64,000 nt of DNA from Dyella sp. S184. Lineage in GTDB: Bacteria > Pseudomonadota > Gammaproteobacteria > Xanthomonadales > Rhodanobacteraceae. A program made the translations under genes and the position numbers. The DNA is taken from NCBI RefSeq assembly GCF_009766065.1, contig NZ_LMUE01000002.1, positions 1 through 64,000 of the forward strand, read 5' to 3'. Shown here piece by piece: positions 32,116 through 42,061 of this stretch (the stretch's first letter is position 1; each line of letters starts with the position of its first letter). A model generated the notes under the pieces. The model made no database searches, was not told the origin of the DNA, and saw only the letters and a list, made by a program, of their open reading frames with translations.

Positions 32116-33633
32116 CTAGAGGCCTGAAACCTGCGGCATGCGCAGGCGTACCAGCCGGTTGGCCAGGTTCAGTTCCCACGGCCGGTCGTACTTGCCGTAG
32201 CGATAGCGCCACCCAGCCATGGCGCTCAGGCTACGCTTGGCCCAGGGTGGCGAGCGCAGGTCCTGCACCGTGGGGAAACGGCAACGCAGTACCGTCACGA
32301 AGTCATGGATGCGACTGCGCAGCTTGTCGGTGAGCCATGGCGCATCGGCATGGCAGGCGTAGTCGACCCAGCGCTTCTCCATCCATTCTTCCGGTGTTTT
32401 GGGAAATACCACCGGCTCACCGTTGAGATCGAGCAGCGGCATCGACGCCCGCTTGCCGCGATCCTTTTCGTGCTTGCTGCTCTCCGGCAACGGCGTGTAG
32501 ATATAGACGATGATTTCGGATTGGGGATTGATCCGCTTCAACTCGCGGATGAATTCGAAGGTGTGCTCGGTTTCCTCTTCGGTGTTTTCGGGTGGCGCGA
32601 CCATGAAGGAGAGCTCGGGAATCACGCCGTTTCGGCGGCACAGCTCGGCGACCTCCAGGGTCTGATCAGGTCGCGTGCCCTTGCGGATTTCCTTGAGTAT
32701 TGCGCCGCTGGGCGACTCGGCGCCGACATAGGCCATCCGCAGCTTGCTCTTGCGTACCAGCTTCCACGTGCTTTCCGAGAGATTCAGCAGCGCGTCCGAA
32801 CGGGCATAGCACCACCATGGCATCTCGAGTTTGGCCATCACTTCGAGCAGCGGAATCATGTCCACTTCGCGGTCGAAGAAGTTGTGGTCGAAGAACTGGA
32901 TCGAATCGGCGCCGACCTCGTGCTTGAGATAACTCAGGTCGCGCTCGAGCCGACTCGCGCCCGGCAAGACGGTGGTGCCGCCGAACATCGCGTTCACACC
33001 ACAGAACGTGCAGCGAAAGCGGCAACCGATCGATGCCTGATGTGCAGCCGTGCGTCGACCGAGAAACGTACGCGCGAGATAGCGCTGCGGATCGCCGAGC
33101 TTGTCGTAGGGCAGTACCAGCCCGTCGTCATTCATCGTGAAGCGGCGGTTCGGGTTGTGCACGATGGCATCATCGTTTCGCCATGACAGACTGCCGATCT
33201 TTGCCAACGCTTCGGGTTGGGCTCCGCGACTGATGGCCGAGATCAATTCAGGTAGGCTTTCCTCGGCCTGCCCACGCACGGCGTAATCGACATACGGCGC
33301 GGCGAGCGCAGTATCTGGATAGAGCGTGGGGAAATATCCGCCCCAGATGATTGGCATCGAAGGAAAGCGTTCGCGGATCGCCTGGGAGACATCGATCGAC
33401 GGCGCGATCTGCGGGCCACCCATGACGCTGACGCCGACGGCATCGAAGTGGCTTCCTTCCATCGCACGCAATGTTTCGCCGACGACGTCGCGATCGACAT
33501 TGCCATCGATAATGTGGCTGTTGCCGAACCTGTCGAGCGCCGCCGACAAATGCAGCAGCGACAACGGAAATCGCGCACTCGAGCGCGATGTGATGGTCGG
33601 GTTGATCAGCAAGGTGTTGGGGGAACGAGTCAT
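32116..33633 (-). CDS. B12-binding radical SAM protein
   Basis: The 505-aa enzyme has an N-terminal cobalamin-binding domain (PLSLLHLSAALDRFGNSHIID, then IIWGGYFPTLYPDTAL) and a CX3CX2C cluster at Cys204, Cys208 and Cys211 (GCRFRCTFC). SAM-binding segments such as YVGAESPSGAILKEI follow. It has the general organisation of B12 radical SAM enzymes that act on lipids, antibiotics and peptides. Its neighbours are a SAM methyltransferase and glycosyltransferases. It is the second enzyme of this class in the block and not a close duplicate of the one at 24283. Confidence 0.92.
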   Translation of the reverse strand: MTRSPNTLLINPTITSRSSARFPLSLLHLSAALDRFGNSHIIDGNVDRDVVGETLRAMEGSHFDAVGVSVMGGPQIAPSIDVSQAIRERFPSMPIIWGGYFPTLYPDTALAAPYVDYAVRGQAEESLPELISAISRGAQPEALAKIGSLSWRNDDAIVHNPNRRFTMNDDGLVLPYDKLGDPQRYLARTFLGRRTAAHQASIGCRFRCTFCGVNAMFGGTTVLPGASRLERDLSYLKHEVGADSIQFFDHNFFDREVDMIPLLEVMAKLEMPWWCYARSDALLNLSESTWKLVRKSKLRMAYVGAESPSGAILKEIRKGTRPDQTLEVAELCRRNGVIPELSFMVAPPENTEEETEHTFEFIRELKRINPQSEIIVYIYTPLPESSKHEKDRGKRASMPLLDLNGEPVVFPKTPEEWMEKRWVDYACHADAPWLTDKLRSRIHDFVTVLRCRFPTVQDLRSPPWAKRSLSAMAGWRYRYGKYDRPWELNLANRLVRLRMPQVSGL

Positions 33634-33657
33634 GGCGAAGGATTACGGCAAAAAGAA

Positions 33658-34356
33658 TCAGGACGCGCGACTGAGCTGAAACACCAGCGCGACGGGAACT
33701 TCCAGCGCCATGCGGTCGAAGTGTGCCCCGTCAGGGATGTCGGCCGGATCGAGCCTGGGCTCCAGTACCTGCTCGATGCGCAGTCCAAGCGTCGCGCAGG
33801 CCGCGTGCCAATGGCTGTACAAGTGTTGCGTATGCCGCACGACGTAGCGCCGCCCATCGGATTTGAAATCTCGTACCCAACCGAGCGCATGCCCGATCGG
33901 ATGCACGTCGCTGCACAACAGCGTGCCGCCGGGTCGGGTCACCCGGCACAGCTCGGCCAGCGATTGTTCCAGACTCTCGAGATGTCCGATGACCAAACCA
34001 CAGATCGTCAGATTGGCCCGCGCATCCGGCACCGGCAGCGCCGCCAAGCCGCCCTGTACCAGGTCAACTTCGGTATCGGGTTGAAACGTGGCCAGCTCGG
34101 TGCCGGCGCGCTTGAGCATCTGCGGTGAAAGATCCACGCCGATCACGCGCGTCGCACCACGTCGCAGCGCATGCAACATGTAGCGCCCGCTGCCACAGCC
34201 GACGTCGAGTACAGCCTGTCCCTGCAGGGTGGACGGCATTAGTCCGAGCATTGCGCGCTCCTCGACCTGCATGACCGGATTGTGGGCATACGCCGGATAG
34301 CTGGATGCCCACAACGCATAGGCCTCGGCAGGTTCGAGCATCGCTGGGCGCGTCAT
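33658..34356 (-). CDS. SAM-dependent methyltransferase (BioC/UbiE-like)
   Basis: The 232-aa class I methyltransferase has AVLDVGCGSGRYMLHALRRG (motif I), VDLSPQMLKRA and LCRVTRPGGTLLCSDVHP. The N-terminus EAYALWASSYPAYAHNPVMQVEE is typical of BioC/UbiE-like enzymes, and substrate cannot be told from this. ATG 34356 is two bases from the amidohydrolase stop. It lies between that gene and the second B12 radical SAM gene. Confidence 0.9.
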   Translation of the reverse strand: MTRPAMLEPAEAYALWASSYPAYAHNPVMQVEERAMLGLMPSTLQGQAVLDVGCGSGRYMLHALRRGATRVIGVDLSPQMLKRAGTELATFQPDTEVDLVQGGLAALPVPDARANLTICGLVIGHLESLEQSLAELCRVTRPGGTLLCSDVHPIGHALGWVRDFKSDGRRYVVRHTQHLYSHWHAACATLGLRIEQVLEPRLDPADIPDGAHFDRMALEVPVALVFQLSRAS

Positions 34357-34358
34357 CA

Positions 34359-35588
34359 CTAACACCGTCCCTCCATGATGAGATCGCGACCGCACTCGCT
34401 CCGATCAGCGATCAGTTCGAGTCCAGGCTCGAGCGCAACCAGCGCCGGTTCGGCCAGAGACTTGGCCAACAGTTTCGGCTTGCCATCCAGGGTCACCGGC
34501 ACAGCCTCCATGCCTGCGGCGGCAAACCATTCGGCGAAATCGGTATCGGCGATACAGGGGACACCGTTGCGCACCACGGCGCGGATCTGGCTGCGTTCAA
34601 TGCCCACCAGGCTGCGCTCCTCATCACCACCGAGATCCTCGACAATCACCAGATCGGCAGGCACGCCCGGCGTGAGGCTACCGCGCGAGGGTAGACGCAG
34701 GATACGGGCAGCCTGGGTCGTGACCAGCTCCAGTACCTGCTGGGGACTGAGCTCGCGGCGAGCGGCAATGCCACGCATTTCTTCAAGCAGATCACGCGCA
34801 CCGCTGAGCCGTGAATCGGTGCCCAGCGCCAGCCGGCCGGCCGCGCGCAGGCGCTGCGGATTAAGCGACCGCCCAAGCAGGGTGTGGTTGCTGGTCGGAC
34901 ACCAGACCACTGCGGCGTCGCTGGCGATCACCCGATCGACGTCCTGTTCGCGCAGGCCCACGCCATGGATCAGCACACTGTTCGGTGCCAGGCATCCCAG
35001 TTGATCCAGCTGCGTCAGCTCGGCCTGCGCCGTTGTATCGGTACCCTCAGCCAAGTGGATCAGCCATGGCCGATCGGCGGGTGTGGCAGCAAAACTATGC
35101 TGGACTGGAGGTCCGTAACCAGGCCACCCCAGCGCGTAGCTCCAGCCGTAATCGCGCAGCAGTGTGACCGGGAAATTCGTCGCGTCGAGCGCCGGATGCC
35201 ACGGATCGTGATGTGCCACGCAGGTGGTGCCGGCGAGCAGGTTCTTCAACGCGCCGTGCCGTAGCCGCAATTCTTTCGGCACCTGCAGCGCGGCGATGAC
35301 GGCGGGTTCCTCGAAATGCGCCTGAAAGGCCGCAATCCAGGCGTAGCTGTTGGGAAAGGGCGCGCCGGTTTTCAGCGGTGGAACAGTGTTGACGTGCAGA
35401 TGCTCGTGCGCGTTGATCAGGCCGGGGAAAATCAGATGGTCGCGCAGATCGACCCGATACGCCCGCGCCGCCAGCGACGAGCCGATCCGCCCTGCCCGGA
35501 TCGGCAGCGGTACACGCGAGCGGGCTTCCGTCGTGACCGAGACCGCGCGGCACAAGCTGACGTCCATTGCGGCCTGGAGAATATCCAT
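34359..35588 (-). CDS. Amidohydrolase superfamily metal enzyme
   Basis: The 409-aa TIM-barrel hydrolase keeps the superfamily metal ligands: HxH in PGLINAHEHLH near residue 60, then a His in LIHLAEG, a His in LIHGVGL and the Asp of ALGTDSRLSG. This pattern fits the chlorohydrolase/deaminase subgroup (one metal, acting on amino groups of purine- or triazine-like rings or on amides). The late LTPGVPADLVIVEDL is the usual closing beta-domain strand. It is unexpected in a glycan cluster and sits between two methyltransferases, suggesting a small nitrogenous building block. Confidence 0.9.
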   Translation of the reverse strand: MDILQAAMDVSLCRAVSVTTEARSRVPLPIRAGRIGSSLAARAYRVDLRDHLIFPGLINAHEHLHVNTVPPLKTGAPFPNSYAWIAAFQAHFEEPAVIAALQVPKELRLRHGALKNLLAGTTCVAHHDPWHPALDATNFPVTLLRDYGWSYALGWPGYGPPVQHSFAATPADRPWLIHLAEGTDTTAQAELTQLDQLGCLAPNSVLIHGVGLREQDVDRVIASDAAVVWCPTSNHTLLGRSLNPQRLRAAGRLALGTDSRLSGARDLLEEMRGIAARRELSPQQVLELVTTQAARILRLPSRGSLTPGVPADLVIVEDLGGDEERSLVGIERSQIRAVVRNGVPCIADTDFAEWFAAAGMEAVPVTLDGKPKLLAKSLAEPALVALEPGLELIADRSECGRDLIMEGRC

Positions 35589-35592
35589 GGAC

Positions 35593-36477
35593 TCAGCGCC
35601 GCCGCATCACGATCAGGAAATGGTCACCCATGTCGCGCAGCAACGGCAGGCTGCCAAGGCGGTCGTCGAGCCGACCCAGCCGCTCGCACCAGTTGCGTCG
35701 GCGCCGGTAGTAATCCACCAGGTAAGGCGGCGGCATGAAGAGGCTCAGCGCGCGATAGCTCTGCAGTGAAAAGTGTTCGGTGAAGGCGCGGTAGAACTCG
35801 CGTGGAAGATAGTAATAAGTCCAGATCGTGTGGCGGTTCATCCCCACCGCCGTCGCGCCTCGCGCGGCGCGCACGCCGGCCCGCTTGAAGCGGCCCCGCA
35901 ATGCGTAATGGCCCAGCTCCCACGGACAGATCCGGCCCATCACCGAAAAGACCAGGCTACCGCCGGGCCGAAGTAGACGCGCGCATTCAGCCGCGACCAC
36001 GCCGAGATCAGGAGCGCAGTTCAGCGGACCGAAGTTCGAATAGATAGCGTCGAACTCGCCTTTGAGTTCTTCCAGCTGCTGGATGCCCAGGTGGATGGTC
36101 GTGACACGGGATTGAAGGCCCGCGGCAACGACGCGCGTCTGCGTGCGTTCGACCATCTGGGGCGACCAATCGGAGGCGACCACATGGAAACCACGTCGTG
36201 CGAATTCGAGCGCATCGATGCCGGTGCCACACCCCAGGTCGAGCAGCCGGGCGCCTTGTGGGACCTCGCTGTGCACGGTATCCCACAGAGTCAGCCGCAT
36301 GCGCTGGATAAGTTCGTTATTGCCTCGCGGACCGTCATAGTCGGCGGCAACACTGTCGAAGGCGCGTTGCGTATCGAGCAGTTGCTCCTCACCCAAGGGC
36401 GCACTCCGTGGGCGCTGACGAACGCTGGCGTCGGATACTGCCTCGCGCACGATTTCAAGCTTGGGTTGCCCACTCAT
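35593..36477 (-). CDS. SAM-dependent methyltransferase
   Basis: The 294-aa protein carries motif I RLLDLGCGTGIDALEFARRG, then ASDWSPQMVERT and CARLLRPGGSLVFSVMG. The N-terminus FDSVAADYDGPRGNNELIQRMR is typical of small-molecule methyltransferases, and the C-terminal part is longer than in minimal enzymes. It resembles the methyltransferase at 26952 in motif I and in the unusual PRG/RG-rich middle. ATG 36477 follows a CGGAG ribosome-binding site. It is the first gene of the seven-gene P4 operon running to 28710. Confidence 0.9.
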   Translation of the reverse strand: MSGQPKLEIVREAVSDASVRQRPRSAPLGEEQLLDTQRAFDSVAADYDGPRGNNELIQRMRLTLWDTVHSEVPQGARLLDLGCGTGIDALEFARRGFHVVASDWSPQMVERTQTRVVAAGLQSRVTTIHLGIQQLEELKGEFDAIYSNFGPLNCAPDLGVVAAECARLLRPGGSLVFSVMGRICPWELGHYALRGRFKRAGVRAARGATAVGMNRHTIWTYYYLPREFYRAFTEHFSLQSYRALSLFMPPPYLVDYYRRRRNWCERLGRLDDRLGSLPLLRDMGDHFLIVMRRR

Positions 36478-36585
36478 TTGATCGAACTCCGTTCCACCGC
36501 GATGTAGTCCTCTATTCACCATCACACCAACCGCCCGCCGCCAGCTGGTCCGCAACGCCGTTCTCGACACTCGCTGGCTCGTTCA

Positions 36586-36615
36586 GTGAGTGCCAGCTGG
36601 GACTGTTTTGGTTGT
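36586..36615 (-). promoter_or_regulatory. ECF-type promoter P4 (methyltransferase-to-acyltransferase operon)
   Basis: On the minus strand: ACAACC (36615-36610), 16-bp spacer, GCACTCAC (36593-36586). The -35 box differs from the others at its first base only. It is about 108 bp before ATG 36477. The 225-bp gap between the two operons holds nothing else recognisable. Confidence 0.7.
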
Positions 36616-36702
36616 GAATAGAGCTGGCGCATGGATGTAGCGCCCGCTACGTCCCGATGAATCCGGCATCCGGCTCTGTTTGCCGGCAAAAGCGGCCCCC
36701 TT

Positions 36703-37539
36703 CTATGCGGATCGTCGCCTGGCACCTCTAACAACGGTCGCGAATGTGCCAAGACAAACCCCCAACAGAAGACCGATCCCCCAGGTCAGCTCGGGATTCG
36801 GAAGCACCTGTGCCTCAGGGACATAGACCGGCCACATCATCGACGTTTCATATGTGTTGGCAGGACCGAGGCGATCGATGAGGTCGCTCCTCGTCTGCCG
36901 CAAGCTGTGAATCTCATCGTTCTTGTTGGCCAGCAGCACGCTGACGAGCATCGCATTCTGGACATCCTTGCTGCTCGCATCGCCTTCTTTTACCGGCGTG
37001 GCCGCTTGTTGATAGCGCGCCCGGTCGGCTTCGGTGGTCTGCAGGTCGGCCTCGACCTGGGCGAGACGCGCCTGCGCCGACGTCAGCGATATCTGCTCGA
37101 GGCGCTGGTGAATCGCACGCAGCTGGGTGACCGTCGCCGTAGCAAGTTCGCTGGCCTGCTGTCGAGAGTAGGCCCGTACGGTCAACCGGATGAGCGGACC
37201 AGCATAAGGCAACGGGTCCAGCTTCAGACTCTTGCGGTAGAGCTGGGCCACGGACGAATCGGGCACATAGCCGGCGCTTTTCAGGACATCGTTTTCGAAC
37301 GGCACCAGCTGCAGCCGCTCGAGCACACGCTGCAGTGGTTCAACCTTCGGATCCTGGCCTGACACCACCTGCCCGACTTGCCCGATCTGGATCCAGGCGG
37401 TCGCTTCCCATTGGCGTTTCATCAGGTGCGCGCAGGCATAGGTGCAGGCCAGGATCACGATCACCACGGCCACGAACCACTTCCATTCGCGAGAGAGGAT
37501 CCGCCAGAGATCGATCAGATAGATTTCATCTTGTTCCAT
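36703..37539 (-). CDS. Polysaccharide chain-length regulator (Wzz-like)
   Basis: The 278-aa protein begins MEQDEIYLIDLWRILSREWK, followed by a first membrane helix (about 22-42). It has a long helical periplasmic part and a second helix near the C-terminus (GIGLLLGVCLGTFATVV), flanked by basic residues. This is the polysaccharide co-polymerase plan without a kinase domain. It would set the length of the Wzy-made polymer. The start at 37539 is 14 bases inside the polymerase gene. It ends the P5 operon. Confidence 0.85.
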   Translation of the reverse strand: MEQDEIYLIDLWRILSREWKWFVAVVIVILACTYACAHLMKRQWEATAWIQIGQVGQVVSGQDPKVEPLQRVLERLQLVPFENDVLKSAGYVPDSSVAQLYRKSLKLDPLPYAGPLIRLTVRAYSRQQASELATATVTQLRAIHQRLEQISLTSAQARLAQVEADLQTTEADRARYQQAATPVKEGDASSKDVQNAMLVSVLLANKNDEIHSLRQTRSDLIDRLGPANTYETSMMWPVYVPEAQVLPNPELTWGIGLLLGVCLGTFATVVRGARRRSA

Positions 37540-38740
37540 GGTTCTGTACTCGCTGGAGAAGGGGTGAAGACAGGGTTTGCGCAGCAGCCACGGACGCATA
37601 TTCCTGCCCAACGCCGGCAGGTTCCCGCGGCCTTCTGTTCGGCAGCCATGCCGCAAAAACCTGCATGAAAAGACACAGGCCGATAAAACCGGCATTCGTC
37701 CAGGTGAATGCCTGCGGTGCGAAGGGCGACATGACGCACACATAGGAAACACGCAGGAAAATCAGGAAGGAAAACAGTGGGACGGTCGGGCGAAGGCGCC
37801 GCACGCTCCACAGCAGTAGGCCGTACAACACGAAGACTGCAATCACCGCGGCGAACGGACCCAGCGCCAGAAGGAACGGTAAGAATTCCGTACCCACATT
37901 GATGGTCGGCGCGTCCAGCGGGATATTCGTCCCGGCGGTTGCAACGGACCCGCTCATGGGGACCACCTGATGGATGAGAAAGCTGGCGTTGGAGTAATGC
38001 TTGGCCAGCATGGCGCTGAAGTTGTATGGCCCAGCGCTTCCATAAAGCAGCAACCACTTGATGCCCACCGGCGAAGCCCGATACATGGCACCAAAAGGCA
38101 GCGTGATGTAATCCAGTGGGCCCGATCGCAAGATGCCGAGGATCGAGAAAATACTGCTGCCCGCGAGCGCCAGAAAGCCGATGCTTTTCCACGGCAGCGG
38201 TCTTGTCTCATCCCGTCGCAATACAATGACGAGCGCAAACGAAAACACGCTGGCGAAGAGCCTGTTGCGGTCGATCACCAGCACGGGAAACAGAAAGCCA
38301 ATGACAATGAGCATGTTGCGGAGCCACTTGCTTCTGACGCAGAGCAACCCGATCGGAGGAAGCACCCAGCACATGTCAGAGATGTGCCGGACGTGCTCGC
38401 GGCCGCCTTCCATCGAGGCATAGGAAGATGGATTGTCGAACAGCGGTATCGAAAACAGCGTGAGATCGAGCACGCAGAAAAGAACGATCAGGCCAGCAAA
38501 GGCCAGCGCGACGAACGAGTCGCGAGTGCCGGCGTAATGACGCATACGGAATCGCGCGGCTCCGGGAATCCGGACGCCTGCATACACGTCGAACAACACA
38601 ATGGCCGATGCGGTTACTGCCAGCAGCAGCAAGCCTTGCAGGTAGTCGACGGGGAGATCGTAAGTGAGCAAGGTAAGCCCACAGGCAAGCAGGATCGGCA
38701 ATCCCAGATAGGTCGAGGGAAGACATAGCAATCGCTTCAT
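37526..38740 (-). CDS. O-antigen/exopolysaccharide polymerase-like membrane protein (Wzy-like)
   Basis: The 404-aa protein has 10 or more predicted membrane helices and begins MKRLLCLPSTYLGLPILLA. Wzy proteins share little sequence, so the call depends on topology, on a large periplasmic loop (about GPYNFSAMLAKHYSN to PLDAPTINVGTEFLP) and on position between Wzz and a GT2 gene in an operon with Wzx. ATG 38740 overlaps the stop of the glycosyltransferase (ATGA). Confidence 0.75.
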   Translation of the reverse strand: MKRLLCLPSTYLGLPILLACGLTLLTYDLPVDYLQGLLLLAVTASAIVLFDVYAGVRIPGAARFRMRHYAGTRDSFVALAFAGLIVLFCVLDLTLFSIPLFDNPSSYASMEGGREHVRHISDMCWVLPPIGLLCVRSKWLRNMLIVIGFLFPVLVIDRNRLFASVFSFALVIVLRRDETRPLPWKSIGFLALAGSSIFSILGILRSGPLDYITLPFGAMYRASPVGIKWLLLYGSAGPYNFSAMLAKHYSNASFLIHQVVPMSGSVATAGTNIPLDAPTINVGTEFLPFLLALGPFAAVIAVFVLYGLLLWSVRRLRPTVPLFSFLIFLRVSYVCVMSPFAPQAFTWTNAGFIGLCLFMQVFAAWLPNRRPREPAGVGQEYASVAAAQTLSSPLLQRVQNHGTR

Positions 38741-39684
38741 GTCGCCTCCGCACCCGGGTTTGCGGATGAAGGCCTGACCTTTGACAGAATCACCAGCGAT
38801 AGATACGCCAGCATGTGGAGTGCCAGTGGCCACAGTTGTCTCTGCAGGAACGAAATCTTGGCCCCGATGTAATGCGACTGCGCCCTGAGCAAGGTCTTGT
38901 AGGGTTCGTCGAACAGGCATGCCCGGCGTAGCGCGACCTGCTTCGACTCGAGAAGATTGATGACGCGGGTCGCTGTGTGCCGCGTCGCGCTCAGGTTTTT
39001 TCCATGGATGCGGTAAGCACAGACGCTGACGTCGATGAAACCAAGTGCATCACGGGCTGCCAGGCGAAGAAACAGATCCCAGTCTTCGATACGCAGGCCT
39101 TCGCTCCAGCGATCGACGGTGTCGAGTGCGCTCCTTCTCAATAAGGCGACCGGACCGCCGATGGCCCACTGGCTGATGACGGCACGTCGTATGCCGTCAT
39201 CCGATCGATAGAGACTTTTGTTGGCACCGTGCAGATCGCGCATGCCGCTGTCATGCATTTTTTTCCCATCCTGATCGACGACGACCGAATCCCCGATCAC
39301 CGCCCCTTTGCCCGGATGCGCCAGCAGGTAATCGACCTGGGCATCGAGCCCTCCTGGTAACAGATAGTCATCGCTGGCGCCCGGCCGAAGGAACTCTCCA
39401 CTGGCGCGCGCCACCAGTTCGTTCAAGGTCGCCGCGATGCCTCTGTTTTCCCGACGTACGTACTCGATCGGGAGTTCCATGCAATGCGTCGCGACCCAGT
39501 CGGCAATTCTTTCGCCGGTTTTGTCGGTCGACCCGTCATCGATGATGATGAGCTCCTTGGTTGGATACGGATCTTCCAGCACGCTATCCAGGCAGCGCTG
39601 CACGAAACGCTCGTGATTGAATGCCGGTATGAGCACGGAGACCAGCGGCATCGCCGCCACGTTTTTCGATACGTCGAAGGCCAT
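38737..39684 (-). CDS. Family 2 glycosyltransferase
   Basis: The 315-aa GT-A enzyme has VSVLIPAFNHERFVQRCLDS, ELIIIDDGSTDKTGE, the metal-binding GASDDYLLPGGLDAQ and the acceptor-side EDWDLFLRLA motif. All are in canonical order for inverting GT2 transferases. The C-terminal helices look membrane-associated (LWPLALHMLAYLSLVIL). ATG 39684 lies 2 bases after the flippase stop. It acts in the cytosol on the lipid-linked repeat unit before flipping. Confidence 0.92.
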   Translation of the reverse strand: MAFDVSKNVAAMPLVSVLIPAFNHERFVQRCLDSVLEDPYPTKELIIIDDGSTDKTGERIADWVATHCMELPIEYVRRENRGIAATLNELVARASGEFLRPGASDDYLLPGGLDAQVDYLLAHPGKGAVIGDSVVVDQDGKKMHDSGMRDLHGANKSLYRSDDGIRRAVISQWAIGGPVALLRRSALDTVDRWSEGLRIEDWDLFLRLAARDALGFIDVSVCAYRIHGKNLSATRHTATRVINLLESKQVALRRACLFDEPYKTLLRAQSHYIGAKISFLQRQLWPLALHMLAYLSLVILSKVRPSSANPGAEAT

Positions 39685-39686
39685 CG

Positions 39687-40937
39687 TCACAGCCCTCCCA
39701 GGTAACGTCGTACGACCAGGACATTGAATGCGAGGTAGAGGAGATAGTTGATCGTGAATGCGTACATCGCGCCGACCAGACCGAAGTGCGCGGTAAGTAC
39801 ATAGACCAGCACCAGATAGCTGGCCGCAAACACGCATTCGGATAACACGAACAGTCGCGTCATCGCCTTGGCCAGCATGACGTAGGACAGGATGAAGGAA
39901 GCGATCTTGATGACATCGCCCACCAGCTGTGGTCCGTATAACGTATTGGCGGACGCAAAGTCCGCACTGAACAGCAGGCGTGTCACCCAGCCTCTCAAGG
40001 CATAGACCACGGCCGCCAGGACGATGACGGCGGGTAGCAGGTAGCGGTAGGCATTGCGCAGTTCGAGCACCAGCGACGCGCGCTCGTGTGTCGACGCCAG
40101 TTTGGGCAAGTAGTAGATGTTGATGGCCGTGGTGAGGAACAGCAGATAGGCGTCCGATACCTTGCTCACTGCCTGCCAGTAACCGACCTGCTCCCAGCCG
40201 AACTGGACCGCGAGGTGATCGCGAACCGCGATATTGATCAGGGGTGGCAGCAAGGCCGAGCTGAGCGTCATCACCGAAAAGGCTGCTAACCGCAGAGTCA
40301 TTTCGCGGTCGAAATGCATCCGCAGCATGCTGGGCTGGAAGTAGGGGCTGCGCGACCAGGCCGGCAAGCCGACGACAAGGCAGAGCAGCTGGCCCAGGAC
40401 GAGTGCCAGCAACGCGCCGTACAGATGCAGCCAGCGCGACAGCCAGAGCACCAACACGATGCTGAAAGCCGATCCCAGCACCTGGATGAAGGCAAGCCGG
40501 CGCACATCCATGAAGCCATTGATCACGGCAAGGATGTAGTTGACCAGGGCAATGCCAAGCTGAGCCACGGCGAGTACGCGGATCAGGCTTTCATAGCCTG
40601 GGTCACCCAGAAGCCAGAACGCAATCTGCCGACTGAACAGCAGCGCGACGCCTCCCATCAGGCAAGATGCGCAGAGCGCATACCAGAGCGCCGCGGCAAG
40701 CAGGCGCGACAATTTCTGTGCATCGTGACGATATTCGGCAACGTACTTGACGACGCCGGCGCTGATGCCGCCGCCAGCCAATACCGCCAGCAACGACATC
40801 AGGCTCATGAATTGGCCCAGCTTGCCCACCCCTGCGGGCCCGGCAAACCATGCCACCAGCTTGATCACGACCAGACCCGCGAGCAACCGCGCAACGGTAG
40901 CGATGGTGGTGTAAAAGCCGGTGCGCACAATGTTCAT
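39687..40937 (-). CDS. Wzx-type O-antigen flippase
   Basis: The 416-aa protein has 12 or so membrane helices and begins [22 protein letters not shown], with the conserved [16 protein letters not shown] region of the MATE/MOP polysaccharide exporters. It should flip the undecaprenyl-linked repeat unit for Wzy. ATG 40937 overlaps the DegT stop (ATGA), so it is preferred to the upstream GTG at 40946. No initiating glycosyltransferase or outer-membrane exporter is encoded in the block; these must be elsewhere. Confidence 0.92.
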   Translation of the reverse strand: MNIVRTGFYTTIATVARLLAGLVVIKLVAWFAGPAGVGKLGQFMSLMSLLAVLAGGGISAGVVKYVAEYRHDAQKLSRLLAAALWYALCASCLMGGVALLFSRQIAFWLLGDPGYESLIRVLAVAQLGIALVNYILAVINGFMDVRRLAFIQVLGSAFSIVLVLWLSRWLHLYGALLALVLGQLLCLVVGLPAWSRSPYFQPSMLRMHFDREMTLRLAAFSVMTLSSALLPPLINIAVRDHLAVQFGWEQVGYWQAVSKVSDAYLLFLTTAINIYYLPKLASTHERASLVLELRNAYRYLLPAVIVLAAVVYALRGWVTRLLFSADFASANTLYGPQLVGDVIKIASFILSYVMLAKAMTRLFVLSECVFAASYLVLVYVLTAHFGLVGAMYAFTINYLLYLAFNVLVVRRYLGGL

Positions 40938-42061
40938 GCGGGGCACTCGAATGCCTGGCAGGCTTCGATCACCCGGTCCACCGCATCGTCGCTCAGCGTC
41001 GGTCCCATGGGAAGGCTCAGCACTTCATCGTGCAATCGTTCCGTCAGCGGCAGATGGGCCCCCCGCAAGGCGGCATAGGCCGGTTGCCGGTGTGGTGGCA
41101 CCGGATAGTGCACCTGACTCTGGATACCATGCACCTGTAAATGCTGTTGCAAGGCATCGCGGCGAGAACAGCGAACCACGAAGAGATGCCAGACGTGCCG
41201 TTCCTCCCGCGCCGCGTAGGGTAACTGGATCTGCGCGTTACTGATGCCTTCGCGATACCGACGTGCCACGCGACGACGCCATGCGATGTCCTCGTCGAGA
41301 TGCTTAAGTTTTACCCGAAGCATGGCGGCCTGGATCTCATCGAGCCGCGAATTGAGCCCCCTTTGGATGTGGTGGTACTTCACGGCAGAACCGTAATTGC
41401 GCAAGGCCGCGATTCGCTCTGCCAGCATGCTGTTGTCGGTTACCACGGCGCCGCCATCACCCAGCGCCCCAAGGTTCTTGGCGGGGAAAAAGCTGAAGGC
41501 CGCCGCATCGCCGAGCGCTCCAGCCTTGTGTCCGTCGCTCATCGCTCCATGCGCCTGCGCCGCATCTTCAATCAGGAGCAAGTTGTGCCGCCTGGCCAGC
41601 GCAGCCAATGCGGACATGTCCGCCAGCTGGCCATACAAATGCACCGCCACGATCGCGCGCGTACGTGGCCCGATGGCTGCCTCTACGCATGCCGGATCCA
41701 TATTGAAGGTTGCCTGACAAGGCTCGACCGGAATCGGCACAAGTCTGTTTTCGGAAATCGCAAGAAAACTGGCGATGAAAGTATTGCCCGGCACGATGAC
41801 CTCGTCGCCTTCTTCGATGATGCCGAGTTCCTTGTAACCGCGCAGGATCAGTGACAGGGCATCCAGTCCGTTGCCGACGCCCACGGTATGGCGAACGCCA
41901 CAATAGGCGGCGAACTCGTGTTCGAAGGCCGTCAGTTCTTCGCCAAGCACATACCAGCCTGAATCGATAACGCGCCCGGCCGCAGCCTTCAATTCGTCGG
42001 CATATCGCGCATTGACGTCCTTGAGACTGAGAAATGGGACGTCCATCAAGGCGGTGTCCAT
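40934..42061 (-). CDS. DegT/DnrJ aminotransferase, probable dTDP-sugar 3-transaminase (FdtB/QdtB-like)
   Basis: The 375-aa PLP enzyme begins [12 protein letters not shown] and has [44 protein letters not shown] and the Schiff-base lysine in [16 protein letters not shown]. The pattern fits sugar 3-aminotransferases such as FdtB and QdtB. The FdtA-like isomerase and acetyltransferase in the same operon supply the rest of the pathway, giving a dTDP-3-acetamido-3,6-dideoxyhexose (Fuc3NAc or Qui3NAc). The isomer cannot be decided here. ATG 42061 overlaps the preceding stop by one base. Confidence 0.9.
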   Translation of the reverse strand: MDTALMDVPFLSLKDVNARYADELKAAAGRVIDSGWYVLGEELTAFEHEFAAYCGVRHTVGVGNGLDALSLILRGYKELGIIEEGDEVIVPGNTFIASFLAISENRLVPIPVEPCQATFNMDPACVEAAIGPRTRAIVAVHLYGQLADMSALAALARRHNLLLIEDAAQAHGAMSDGHKAGALGDAAAFSFFPAKNLGALGDGGAVVTDNSMLAERIAALRNYGSAVKYHHIQRGLNSRLDEIQAAMLRVKLKHLDEDIAWRRRVARRYREGISNAQIQLPYAAREERHVWHLFVVRCSRRDALQQHLQVHGIQSQVHYPVPPHRQPAYAALRGAHLPLTERLHDEVLSLPMGPTLSDDAVDRVIEACQAFECPA

